The translations under genes and the position numbers were made by a program. A stretch of DNA of 62,733 nucleotides, taken from assembly GCA_028293565.1 (NCBI GenBank), contig JAQGON010000203.1, positions 1 through 62,733 on the forward strand. The letters are read 5' to 3'. This document shows, one piece after another, positions 45,935 through 53,886 of the stretch. Below the pieces are notes generated by a model. It ran no database searches. It saw only the letters and a program-made list of their open reading frames with translations, and was not told where the DNA came from. The stretch is from Verrucomicrobiota bacterium. Its GTDB lineage: Bacteria; Verrucomicrobiota; Verrucomicrobiia; Opitutales; Opitutaceae. Within the stretch, counting starts at the first letter, position 1. Each line of letters opens with the position of its first letter.

Positions 45935-47208
45935 AAATCACCTCGGTCAAAGCCTACCAGGTTTTCGACAGCCGCGGAAATCCGACGGTGGAAACCCTCG
46001 TGGAACTCGAGGACGGCACGCAGGGCGCCGGCCTCGTCCCGTCGGGCGCGTCCACCGGCCGCCATGAAGCGAAGGAACTCCGCGACGGCGTGCCGGGACG
46101 ATTTGCGGGCCGCTCGGTGCTCAACGCCGTTGCGAACGTGAACGGCGCGCTGGCCGCGGCGGTTCTGGGACGCGACGCGCTCGACCAGGCCGGCCTCGAT
46201 GCCGCGCTGATCGCGGCGGACGGAACGGCCGACAAATCCCGGCTCGGCGCCAACGCGCTCCTGAGCGTTTCCATGGCGGTGGCGCGCGCGGCGGCCGGCA
46301 CGCGCCGCGAGCCGCTGCACGCCTGGCTCGGCGGCGGCCAGGGCACGCTGCTGCCGCTGCCGCAGGTCCAGATCATCGGCGGCGGAAAACACGCGAACGG
46401 GCGCGTGGACGTGCAGGACTTCATGATCGTGCCGCTGGCGGCGCGCTCCTACGAGGAGGCGCTGGAGATCGCGTTCAACGTGTATCATCGCGCGGGCGCG
46501 GTCATGCGCTCGCGCGGACTGCTGGCGGGGGTGGCGGACGAAGGCGGCTACTGGCCGCAGTTCGCGAGCAACGAAGCCGCGTTCGACGTGCTGCTCGAGG
46601 GAATTTCCGCCGCGGGGCACGTCCCCGGCAGGGATGTCGGCATCGCGGTCGACATCGCGGCGACGGATCTTTTTCGGGATGGAAAATATCACCTCGTCCT
46701 GGAAAACCGCGTCTGCGACACCGACGCCTTCTCGAACCTGATCATTTCCTGGCTCGATCGGTTTCCGATTGTCTCGATCGAGGATCCGCTGGCGGAGGAC
46801 GACTGGGAGGGCTGGAGCAAATTGCGGGCCGCGATCGGCGGACGATGCCAGCTCGTCGGCGACGATCTGTTCACGACCAACCTCGCCCGCATCGAACAGG
46901 GCGTCGCGCGGCAGGCGGCGAATGCGGTGCTGATCAAGCTCAACCAGATCGGCACCGTGAGCGAGACCATCGCGGCGATCCGGCGCACGCAGGCGGCGGG
47001 CTGGCGCCCGATCGTCTCGGCCCGCTCGGGCGAAACCGAAGACGCCTTCATCGCGCACCTCGCGGTCGCGACCAATGCCGGCCAGCTCAAGGTCGGCTCG
47101 TTCTGTCGCAGCGAACGCATGGCGAAGTGGAACGAGGTCCTGCGCATTCACCATCAGCTCGGGAGCCGCGCGCGGTTCGAGATCCCCGAGTTCCGCAGTT
47201 CCAGATAG
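45931..47208 (+). CDS. Enolase paralog with altered active site
   Basis: The 425-residue protein aligns along the whole length of enolase: FDSRGNPTVE, PSGASTGRHEAKELR, GGGKHANGRVDVQDFMIVP, ADEGGYWPQF, IEDPLAEDDW, VGDDLFTTN, IKLNQIGTVSETI, SARSGETEDAFIAHLAV and VGSFCRSERMAKWNE. Metal ligands D241, E284 and D311, base K336 and E204 are present. Two positions differ from classical enolase: the Glu of ALQEFMI is Asp (D163) and the His of SHRSGE is Ala (A364). The gene is coupled to an APH-fold kinase, so it may dehydrate a phosphorylated hydroxy acid, perhaps 2-phosphoglycerate or a relative. It is probably not the housekeeping enolase. Confidence 0.85.
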   Translation: MKITSVKAYQVFDSRGNPTVETLVELEDGTQGAGLVPSGASTGRHEAKELRDGVPGRFAGRSVLNAVANVNGALAAAVLGRDALDQAGLDAALIAADGTADKSRLGANALLSVSMAVARAAAGTRREPLHAWLGGGQGTLLPLPQVQIIGGGKHANGRVDVQDFMIVPLAARSYEEALEIAFNVYHRAGAVMRSRGLLAGVADEGGYWPQFASNEAAFDVLLEGISAAGHVPGRDVGIAVDIAATDLFRDGKYHLVLENRVCDTDAFSNLIISWLDRFPIVSIEDPLAEDDWEGWSKLRAAIGGRCQLVGDDLFTTNLARIEQGVARQAANAVLIKLNQIGTVSETIAAIRRTQAAGWRPIVSARSGETEDAFIAHLAVATNAGQLKVGSFCRSERMAKWNEVLRIHHQLGSRARFEIPEFRSSR

Positions 47209-47565
47209 CGGTGGAACGCGTTGCCGGAGACCCTGAGCTTCACCGACTGGTAGCAGCCGCCGTCAGGCGGCTGAACCCAAGGCGTCTACGCAGCCAAACG
47301 CGGGCCACAGCCTCCTCACGTCGGCTGCTACCGGGAGGCCTGGAGCTTTTAACTAAAACTGTGGCCGCCGAATGCCCGGCGGCGCCGAGAAATTCCGGCG
47401 CGGAGGTTGGCCGCAAAAATGCGCAAGGGCACTGGGGTTGCGCAGGAGCTGCCATCGCGCCCATAGGCGCACGGGAGATTCGATCCGGAGCCGCCGAGCC
47501 CTTGTGCTTTTTTTGCGGCCAACCCCTTCCCGGCTTCCTGGCCGACGCACTTTTTTTGAAGTGCC
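47209..47565. repeat. Gene-free spacer with two inverted repeats
   Basis: This 357-bp gap between convergent genes holds two structures. The first pairs 47249-47273 (GGTAGCAGCCGCCGTCAGG and on) with 47308-47332 (ending CACGTCGGCTGCTACC). The second pairs 47405-47430 (GGTTGGCCGCAAAAATGCG and on) with 47498-47524, leaving a 67-bp inner part, like a small non-autonomous element. A partial GGTGGAACGCGTTGCC copy is at 47211. I see no gene. Confidence 0.75.
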
Positions 47566-48495
47566 CTAATTCACCACGTTCTGCGGCGCGCCTTCGGCGA
47601 AACGGCGCACGTTTTCCACCGCGATTTTCATCAGGCGGCCGCGCGCGGCCTGCGTGGCCCAGGCGTGATGCGGCGTGACCAGGCAGTTCCGCGCCGCGAT
47701 CAGCGGGCTTCCGTTGACCGGCGGCTCCGTCGACAAAACATCCACCGCCGCGCCGGCCAGCCGTCCGGCATTGAGCGCCGCCGCCAGATCGTGCTCGGCC
47801 ACCAGCGGACCGCGGCTGGTGTTGATCAGGAACGCGGTGGGTTTCATCCGCGCCAGCGTCGAGGCATTGATCAATTCCCGGGTCTCGGCGGTAAGCGGGC
47901 AATGAAGGCTGATCACGTCGCTCTCACCGAGCACGCGATCAAGCTCATCCTTCCCTCCGGTCCGGGTCGCGAAGATCACCTTCATGCCAAGCGCCCGCGC
48001 GAGGCCCGCGACCGCCTGCGCAATCCGTCCCGATCCGATGAGACCCAGCGTCCGGCCGTCCAGCTCAACCAGGGGCGTTTCAGCGAAGCAGAAATCCGGG
48101 CAGCGCGCCCAGTTGCCGGCGCGCACGCTGGCGGCGTGACGCCCGACCTGGTTCGTGAGCTCGAGCAACAGCGCGACGGTGTGCTGCGCAACCGACATCG
48201 TGCCATAAGCCGGAACATTGGTCACCGGAATGTTCCGCGCCCGGGCCGCCTTCGCGTCGACGACGTTGAATCCCGTCGCAAGCACGCCGATATACCGAAG
48301 GGCGTCGAGCTGGGCGATGGTCTCCCCGGAAAGGACCGTCTTGTTCGTCAGCACGATTTCGGCGCCACGCGCCCGCGGAAGCACGTCCTCGGGCGCGGTC
48401 CGGTCGTGAACCTCGCACGGAGCGATCCGCGACAGATCCGCCCAGCTGAGGTCGCCGGGATTCAGCGTGGCTCCGTCGAGGACGACAATTCTCAT
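47566..48495 (-). CDS. D-2-hydroxyacid dehydrogenase, glycerate/hydroxypyruvate-type
   Basis: The 309-residue protein has LGLIGSGRIAQAVAGLARA (NAD loop) and the catalytic triad Arg in LINTSRGPLV, Glu in VLSTEPPV and His in LVTPHHAWAT. ATGFNVVD and IPVTNVPAYGTMSVAQHTVA are typical of glycerate dehydrogenases (hydroxypyruvate reductase). It would interconvert hydroxypyruvate or tartronate semialdehyde-related acids and glycerate. It is the last gene of the 53.6-47.6 kb operon, 10 bp after the SDR gene. Confidence 0.87.
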   Translation of the reverse strand: MRIVVLDGATLNPGDLSWADLSRIAPCEVHDRTAPEDVLPRARGAEIVLTNKTVLSGETIAQLDALRYIGVLATGFNVVDAKAARARNIPVTNVPAYGTMSVAQHTVALLLELTNQVGRHAASVRAGNWARCPDFCFAETPLVELDGRTLGLIGSGRIAQAVAGLARALGMKVIFATRTGGKDELDRVLGESDVISLHCPLTAETRELINASTLARMKPTAFLINTSRGPLVAEHDLAAALNAGRLAGAAVDVLSTEPPVNGSPLIAARNCLVTPHHAWATQAARGRLMKIAVENVRRFAEGAPQNVVN

Positions 48496-48505
48496 GCCGC
48501 CAGCA

Positions 48506-49243
48506 TCAGTCGTGCGTCCAGCCGCGGTCAACCGTGAGACACTGCCCGGTCACGTCGCGGCTGTCGTCCGAGGCGAGAAACGCGAACACCGGTTCGACCG
48601 TCTCCGGCGTCAGCCGCCCGCGCAGCGCCTGCTTTTCCTCGAGGCTCTGCAGCACCGCCGCCTGGTCGGGAAACAATCTGAGCTCCCCCTCCGTGAGCAC
48701 CGCCCCGAGGTGCACGCAGTTGACCCGCACGTTGTGCCGGCCGAGGTCGCGGGCCAGTCCGCGCGTCATTCCGACCAGTCCGCCCTTGCTCGCGAGGTAG
48801 TGCGTCAGATGGGACATGCCCAGGCGGAGGACGACGCTGCCGACATTGATGATCACGCCGCCCTGCTGCCGCTTGAGCTGCGGAATGATCGCCTCGCAGC
48901 AGCGCCACGCGCCGTCGAGGTTGGTGTCGAGGATTTTTCGCCAGCTCTCCGTCGTGATCTCGTCGGCCGGCTGGCGCGGATAAATCCCCGCGTTGTTGAT
49001 CCACACATCGATCCGGCCGAATCGCGCGACGATCGCCGCCACCGCCTCCCGGATTTCCTCCGCGTTCGTCACGTCGAGCTTCACCGCCCACGCCGGAGCG
49101 ACCGCCGCCGCCGATTTCTCGAGGCTCCGCACGCCCGCGACCGCATGCGCGCCCCGCCGCAGGAAACCCGCCACGAGCCCGCGGCCGACGCCTTCGCCGG
49201 CGCCGGTGACGACGCAGACCTTGTCCGTCAGCTCGATTGCCAT
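48506..49243 (-). CDS. Short-chain dehydrogenase/reductase
   Basis: The 245-residue classical SDR has VVTGAGEGVGRG (cofactor loop), INNAGIYPRQP, Ser in INVGSVVLRLG and the active-site SHLTHYLASKGGL (YxxxK). DVTNAEE suggests NAD preference. It overlaps the MlrC-like gene by 16 bases, so it is translationally coupled within the sugar-acid operon. A role as alcohol or sugar-acid dehydrogenase is likely; the substrate is unknown. Confidence 0.85.
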   Translation of the reverse strand: MAIELTDKVCVVTGAGEGVGRGLVAGFLRRGAHAVAGVRSLEKSAAAVAPAWAVKLDVTNAEEIREAVAAIVARFGRIDVWINNAGIYPRQPADEITTESWRKILDTNLDGAWRCCEAIIPQLKRQQGGVIINVGSVVLRLGMSHLTHYLASKGGLVGMTRGLARDLGRHNVRVNCVHLGAVLTEGELRLFPDQAAVLQSLEEKQALRGRLTPETVEPVFAFLASDDSRDVTGQCLTVDRGWTHD

Positions 49244-50697
49244 CGTGAAACGGGTGCCTTCGGCGCGGGGTTCATGGGAAAGAGATCACGCCGTTCCCCG
49301 GTGAACGGCAATCGCGCAAAATCGAGGGATGCACTGCCGGGTCCGTCGAAAATCAACCCCCACTCCGCCGGCGCGGAATACCCGGCCTGCCAGCCCATGA
49401 GGCTCTTCACCTGGACGGCGAGCGCCCGGATCGGCTCGAGCCGGAGGCACTCGTAAAACGCCGGGTCCGCGCCAAGCGTGCCCGCGCTGCTGACCACGAT
49501 GCGGAGCCGGCCCGCCGCGAGCACCACGGTCTGTCCCATCGAGAACGCCAGCCCCGTGTACGCCCGGCCGCGCGCCCGGTAATTTCCCTCGCCGCTGAAA
49601 ATGACATCGCCCGTAATTTCCACCTGGCCTTCCCCGACGCGCCCGCCCCTCGCGCCGGCCTGAAACGCGCGGCACGCCCGGGCGTCGACCACCCAGAGCA
49701 GCACCTCTCCCGGCAGTTTCTCCCGCAGCGGCCAGAGCCGCGCGATCGCCTCCGCGCTCGCCCCGCTCGAACCGGCGGTCGTGGCGTCGGCGGAATCCAC
49801 CAGGATCCACGGATGTTCCGCCGGCTGCCGCAAGGTCGCCAGGATTTTTTCCCAAGGTTGCACGCCGGTTTTCCACTCGAGGCGCTGGTCATACCAGCGC
49901 TGCGCCAGCCTCGCCGCAGCCGACTCCCCTTCCGCCCCGCCCGACGTGGTGACGACAATGCTGCTGCCCATCTCCGCCACGTCCATCCACGGCTGCACCG
50001 GGAAAACGCTCGCCTCCAGCACGCCGGGAAGCGTCTCGATCCGGCGCGCCTCCGTCAGAATCTCGGAAAATCGTCCGTGCGCATGGTGCGTGTCGGTGGG
50101 CGGGATCAGCGCCGCCATCTTGGCGAGAACGCGGGTGGTGTGGGCCGGCCCGGCCAGCGCCAGCCGGGCGGCGCGTTCTCCCGTCGCGCGAAAATCGAGG
50201 TGCGGCATCGTGCGGTAGGCCGTGATCGCGTCGGCATGGATCAGCATGCGGCGCGTGACGTTCGCATGCAGGTCGAGGGAAACCACCAGCGGACCCGAAA
50301 AACCCAGTTCGCGCCGGACGCGCTCGAGAAGGTTTCCTTCCGCGTCGTCCTCGCCTTCGGCGCAGGCGGCACCGTGAAGGTGGAGCACAATCACGTCGGC
50401 CATTCCGGCGGCCCCCAGGCGCTCGAGCAGGATCGAGCCGATCGCCGCGAAGCAGGCGGCGCTCATCCGGCCCGCCGGCGTCCCGCAGCTTGCCACCAAC
50501 ACAGGGCGCGCCTCCCAGCCGGCCGCATCGAACACCGACAGGCTGCCCGCCATTTGGGTGTCGGCCACCTCGCACCAGCTCCGGATCGCCGCTTCTTCCG
50601 TCAGCCAGGTGCCGCCGCGGGTAAAGAGCTCCAGCTCCGCCGGGGCGTCGTTGAACGTATTCGTCTCAAAGATAAACTGCGCGAGCACGACCTTCAT
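49228..50697 (-). CDS. M81-family metallopeptidase (MlrC-like)
   Basis: The 489-residue protein has the M81 layout: VVLAQFIFETNTFND at the start, VIVLHLHGAACAEGEDDAEG, VSLDLHANVTRRML and YRTMPHLDFRATGERAARL. MlrC cleaves linearised microcystin fragments, but homologues are widespread and many probably act on other amide or ester bonds. It overlaps the dehydratase-like gene by 4 bases and the SDR gene by 16. In this sugar-acid operon it could hydrolyse an N-acyl or lactone group; this is an inference. Confidence 0.8.
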   Translation of the reverse strand: MKVVLAQFIFETNTFNDAPAELELFTRGGTWLTEEAAIRSWCEVADTQMAGSLSVFDAAGWEARPVLVASCGTPAGRMSAACFAAIGSILLERLGAAGMADVIVLHLHGAACAEGEDDAEGNLLERVRRELGFSGPLVVSLDLHANVTRRMLIHADAITAYRTMPHLDFRATGERAARLALAGPAHTTRVLAKMAALIPPTDTHHAHGRFSEILTEARRIETLPGVLEASVFPVQPWMDVAEMGSSIVVTTSGGAEGESAAARLAQRWYDQRLEWKTGVQPWEKILATLRQPAEHPWILVDSADATTAGSSGASAEAIARLWPLREKLPGEVLLWVVDARACRAFQAGARGGRVGEGQVEITGDVIFSGEGNYRARGRAYTGLAFSMGQTVVLAAGRLRIVVSSAGTLGADPAFYECLRLEPIRALAVQVKSLMGWQAGYSAPAEWGLIFDGPGSASLDFARLPFTGERRDLFPMNPAPKAPVSRWQSS

Positions 50698-51677
50698 TTC
50701 CCGAGGGCCGGCGGCGCGTCCGGCTTCCCAAAAATCGGCTCCATCAGTCCCTTCAAATACCCGATCGCGAAAATATTTCCGTGCAGGCCGTAGCCGTCAT
50801 GCGCTCCGGGATCCGTGACCAGGTGCGGGACGTGGTCGGACCGGATGAAACCGTCATACCCGATTTCCCGATACGTCTGGAAGACCTTCACCAGGTCCGT
50901 CGGCCCGTTGTCCGGAAAGGTCTCGTGGAATTTTTCGAGGCGGCCGGAGACATCGCGGCAGTGCACAAAATTGATTCGTCCGCGGAAATGGCGGATCGTC
51001 GCGCAAAGGTCCGCGCCCAGCTCGGCAAAGCACCCCTGGCAGAGCGTGATGCCGTTCGCCGGGCTCGGGGCCAGCGCGAGGAGCCGATCGAAATTCTCCA
51101 CGCTCCGCATGATGCGCGCGAGCTGCCACATCGGCGAAAGCGGCGGGTCGTCCGGATGCATCGCGAGCCGGACGCCGGCGGCCTCGGCGGCCGGGACCAC
51201 CCGGCGCAGAAAATACTCCAGGTTGTCCCACATCTGCTCGTCCGTCGTGCGGCCCTCGGAAGTGACGCGCTCCCGGTCGAAGGCCGACAGGTCGAAGCCG
51301 CTCGTCACCGCCCCGCCGCGCTCGCGCACCGTCGTCGACGTGCGGATGACCATCGCGTCCGCCGTGATCTGGGGCATGAAATTGTAGCAGAGGACCCCGA
51401 TCCCGAGCCGGCCCATCGCCTCGAGGGCGCGCTTGTACTCCTCGATCTGCGCGTCGCGTCCGTCCTTGCCGAGCACGATGCGGTCGATCGGCGGTCCGCC
51501 CTCGACCGCCGCGAGCCGCAGGCCCGCGCGCGCGGCGCGTTCCTGCTCCTGGCGCAGCGCCTCGAGTCCGGCCGGCATCCCGTTCATGTTGTAATAGACG
51601 AGGTCCGGCACGCCGAGCTGCGCGAGCAGGCGGAAATTCTCGTCGGTGGGCGGGGTGATGACGGCGGACAGTTTCAT
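50694..51677 (-). CDS. Mannonate dehydratase (UxuA)-like TIM-barrel protein
   Basis: The 327-residue protein has UxuA features: GVLCYNFMPQ, metal-binding LAMHPDDPPLSP, ITLCQGCFAELG, and INFVHCRDVSG close to the C-terminal strands, then GFIRSDHVPHL. UxuA dehydrates D-mannonate to 2-keto-3-deoxygluconate. It overlaps the AroD-like gene by 4 bases and the MlrC-like gene by 4. The length is slightly below E. coli UxuA (394). It likely acts on an aldonic acid in this operon. Confidence 0.82.
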   Translation of the reverse strand: MKLSAVITPPTDENFRLLAQLGVPDLVYYNMNGMPAGLEALRQEQERAARAGLRLAAVEGGPPIDRIVLGKDGRDAQIEEYKRALEAMGRLGIGVLCYNFMPQITADAMVIRTSTTVRERGGAVTSGFDLSAFDRERVTSEGRTTDEQMWDNLEYFLRRVVPAAEAAGVRLAMHPDDPPLSPMWQLARIMRSVENFDRLLALAPSPANGITLCQGCFAELGADLCATIRHFRGRINFVHCRDVSGRLEKFHETFPDNGPTDLVKVFQTYREIGYDGFIRSDHVPHLVTDPGAHDGYGLHGNIFAIGYLKGLMEPIFGKPDAPPALGK

Positions 51678-52444
51678 GCGAGATCGAGCAGGGCGCGGGC
51701 CCGCGCCACCAGCGGCTGGGCGGGCAGGCGGTTCGAACCGGACGCTGGCCGGGCCAGCAGGTACGCGGCCCCGAACGCCGTCATGAAGGGGCGCACCGTC
51801 TCCGCGCCCGGACCAAGCGGCAGGAAGACAAAGGGAAAGTCGTGGGCCGCGCGCAGCCGGAGGCTGAGGCGGACCGAATCCAGCGCTTCGGAGACGCTGC
51901 GCACCCGCTCGACCACTTTCACGAAATCGGCGCCGCGGTCGCGCAGCGCGGCCACGGCCCGCGACGCCTCGCGCCAAGCCAGTTTCCTCGGCGGGTGCCA
52001 GGAATAGATCACGGTCTTCCGCGCTCGCTGCGCTGCTGCGACCACTTCGGCCTGCCGGCGCAGGGCTCCGCGCTCACGCGTCCATTCGTCGGCGCACGCG
52101 GCGAACGTGTCCGCCTCGAGATCGAGCCCCGCCGCGCCCGCCACCAGCGCCGACAGCTGGAGCTCCATCCGGCGTGCGTCCGCGCGCGCGGACAGCTGTC
52201 TGAATTTCGCTCCGTAAACCGTCATGAAACGCGCGCGCCGGCAGGAGGTGTAAACCGGTCCGGGGAGGCGCGCAAAGAACGCGCGGCCCGGCAGGTCATC
52301 GTCGTCCAGCGACGCCAGGTTGAGCTCGACCGCGTCCGCGCCCTCGCGAAACGCCGCGGAGGCGGCGCGGCGGGCGGCGCCGGCGTCACGCTCCGCCACC
52401 ACTCCCACCACGAACGGGCGCTTGAGCTGGGTCAGGCTCACCAT
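51674..52444 (-). CDS. Type I 3-dehydroquinate dehydratase-like protein
   Basis: The 256-residue barrel resembles AroD. It has Glu40 in DAVELNLASL, Arg69 in VYTSCRRA, His150 in VIYSWHPP and the Schiff-base lysine K176 in ADFVKVVE; the end has FLPLGPGAETVRPF and MTAFGAAYLLARP, close to the AroD phosphate/carboxylate loop. Overlaps of 4 and 7 bases place it between a UxuA-like and a glucarate-dehydratase-like gene. A role in quinate breakdown or in lysine-dependent dehydration of another keto acid is more likely than shikimate synthesis. Confidence 0.78.
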   Translation of the reverse strand: MVSLTQLKRPFVVGVVAERDAGAARRAASAAFREGADAVELNLASLDDDDLPGRAFFARLPGPVYTSCRRARFMTVYGAKFRQLSARADARRMELQLSALVAGAAGLDLEADTFAACADEWTRERGALRRQAEVVAAAQRARKTVIYSWHPPRKLAWREASRAVAALRDRGADFVKVVERVRSVSEALDSVRLSLRLRAAHDFPFVFLPLGPGAETVRPFMTAFGAAYLLARPASGSNRLPAQPLVARARALLDLA

Positions 52445-53649
52445 AGCGGCACGTGCGGAATCCAGCCGGGGCGGTTCGGGTCGAAGAACTCGATCCGGTC
52501 GCCCAGCTTGAGGTAAAGCCGGTGGTATTTCTCGAGCTTCTCGCGGTCGATCTCGACGCCGAGACCCGGCCCCTGCGGAAGGGACACCGCGCCGTTTTTC
52601 CAGCGGAGGGGCTTGGTGATGATGTCGTCGACCTGGAAGGCGTAGTGCGAATCGTACTTGTGGCAGAGCGATGGCGTGGTGGCCCAGAGGTTGAGGCTCG
52701 CCGTCATGCCGATTCCCAGCTCGCGATCGCTGTGGATCGCAAGGCCGAAGCCGAAGGTCTCGGCGACCGCGGCGAGCTTTTTGCACTGGGTGATGCCGCC
52801 CCAGAAATAGGGGTCGACGAGGATGACGTCGAGCGCGTGCATCCGGAGCATCGGGGCGACCTGGTCGAAGTTGAGCACGGCCATGTTGGTGGCGAGCGGG
52901 ACGTTGACCGACGCCCGGACGCGCGACATGCCCTCGAGATTGAAGGTCGGATCCTCGCAGTACTCGAGGTCGTACTCGTCCAGTTTCTTCAGCTCGTTGA
53001 TCGCGGTCTCGGTGCTCCAGACCTGGTTCGGGTCGACGCGGAGGTGCTGGATCTGATCGCCGAATTTTTTCCGCAGCGCCTTCACCGTCGCGCGCTCGAT
53101 CGCCGGCTCGAACACGCCGGTCTTGAGCTTCAACCCGGTGAAACCGAAGCGCTCGACGTGATCGGCGTATTGCTCGCAGATGCCGGCGGGCCCGTCCTCG
53201 CCGCCGATCTTTCCGTTGCGGCTTTTGTAGCGGTAGAAAAGGTACGCCACGAAGGGGACCTGCTCGGAGTCCGCGCCGCCCCACAGGTCGCAGACCCTTT
53301 TTCCCTGCGCCTTCCCGATGATGTCCCAGCACGCCATCTCGACCGCGGCCGCCACGTAGCGGAGCTCGATCGTCAGCGCCGACTGCTCGCTCGTCGTGCG
53401 GAAAACCTCGAAATTCTTGACGATGCGCGAGACCTCCAGCGGATCGTAGCCGAGGAAGAACGGCTCCGCGCTCTTGAAGCGCGCGGCGGTGCTCGCGCCC
53501 CCGTAGGTTTCCCCGAGGCCGACGATGCCCTCGTCGGTGTGCAGCTCGAGAATCGTCCGGGTCGTGCCGGTTTCCACGCCCATGCTCCAGCGCAGGGGGG
53601 CCTCCATCGGAATGTGCACGGGGGTGCAGACGAAGCGCGTGATTTTCAT
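52438..53649 (-). CDS. Mandelate racemase/enolase-superfamily dehydratase, glucarate dehydratase-like
   Basis: The 403-residue protein has the K-x-K motif GLKLKTGV (K174, K176), metal ligands D206 (RVDPNQVW), E232 (YCEDPT) and D279 (LVDPYFWGG), and the C-terminal base H306 in LAIHSDRELG. The KxK plus His pair is that of glucarate-dehydratase-type enzymes, which eliminate water from aldaric acids to give keto-deoxy acids. It is the first gene of the six-gene - strand operon and lies about 90 bp from a GTATAC operator. Exact substrate (glucarate, galactarate or a related acid) is not certain. Confidence 0.85.
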   Translation of the reverse strand: MKITRFVCTPVHIPMEAPLRWSMGVETGTTRTILELHTDEGIVGLGETYGGASTAARFKSAEPFFLGYDPLEVSRIVKNFEVFRTTSEQSALTIELRYVAAAVEMACWDIIGKAQGKRVCDLWGGADSEQVPFVAYLFYRYKSRNGKIGGEDGPAGICEQYADHVERFGFTGLKLKTGVFEPAIERATVKALRKKFGDQIQHLRVDPNQVWSTETAINELKKLDEYDLEYCEDPTFNLEGMSRVRASVNVPLATNMAVLNFDQVAPMLRMHALDVILVDPYFWGGITQCKKLAAVAETFGFGLAIHSDRELGIGMTASLNLWATTPSLCHKYDSHYAFQVDDIITKPLRWKNGAVSLPQGPGLGVEIDREKLEKYHRLYLKLGDRIEFFDPNRPGWIPHVPLW

Positions 53650-53727
53650 AGGGTCAGCGGGACCGCCGCGGACAGCGGCCGGCCCGCCTCCATCACGGAT
53701 CGTCCCGCCTCCGGGTCAATATTTTTA

Positions 53728-53745
53728 GGTATTTTTGTGTATACA
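53728..53745 (+). promoter_or_regulatory. GTATAC operator between the dehydratase operon and gntR-type gene
   Basis: GGTATT (53728-53733) and GTATAC (53739-53744, inside palindrome TGTATACA 53738-53745) have the same 5-base spacing as the other sites. The layout points to the + strand regulator gene, suggesting autoregulation, but the palindrome could also control the divergent operon starting at 53649. No strong -35 box is visible. Confidence 0.65.
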
Positions 53746-53886
53746 TGATGGCCGATTATGTTACCGTCGTTTCGTCCGGTTCGGGCGATCCGCTTTTTCT
53801 TCGCCCGCTGCCGGCCGAATCGGCTGCACGCCGGAAGAGCCCGGTTCGGTCTTGCCACATCCCCCTGCCGGCGAAAGGTATCTCTT

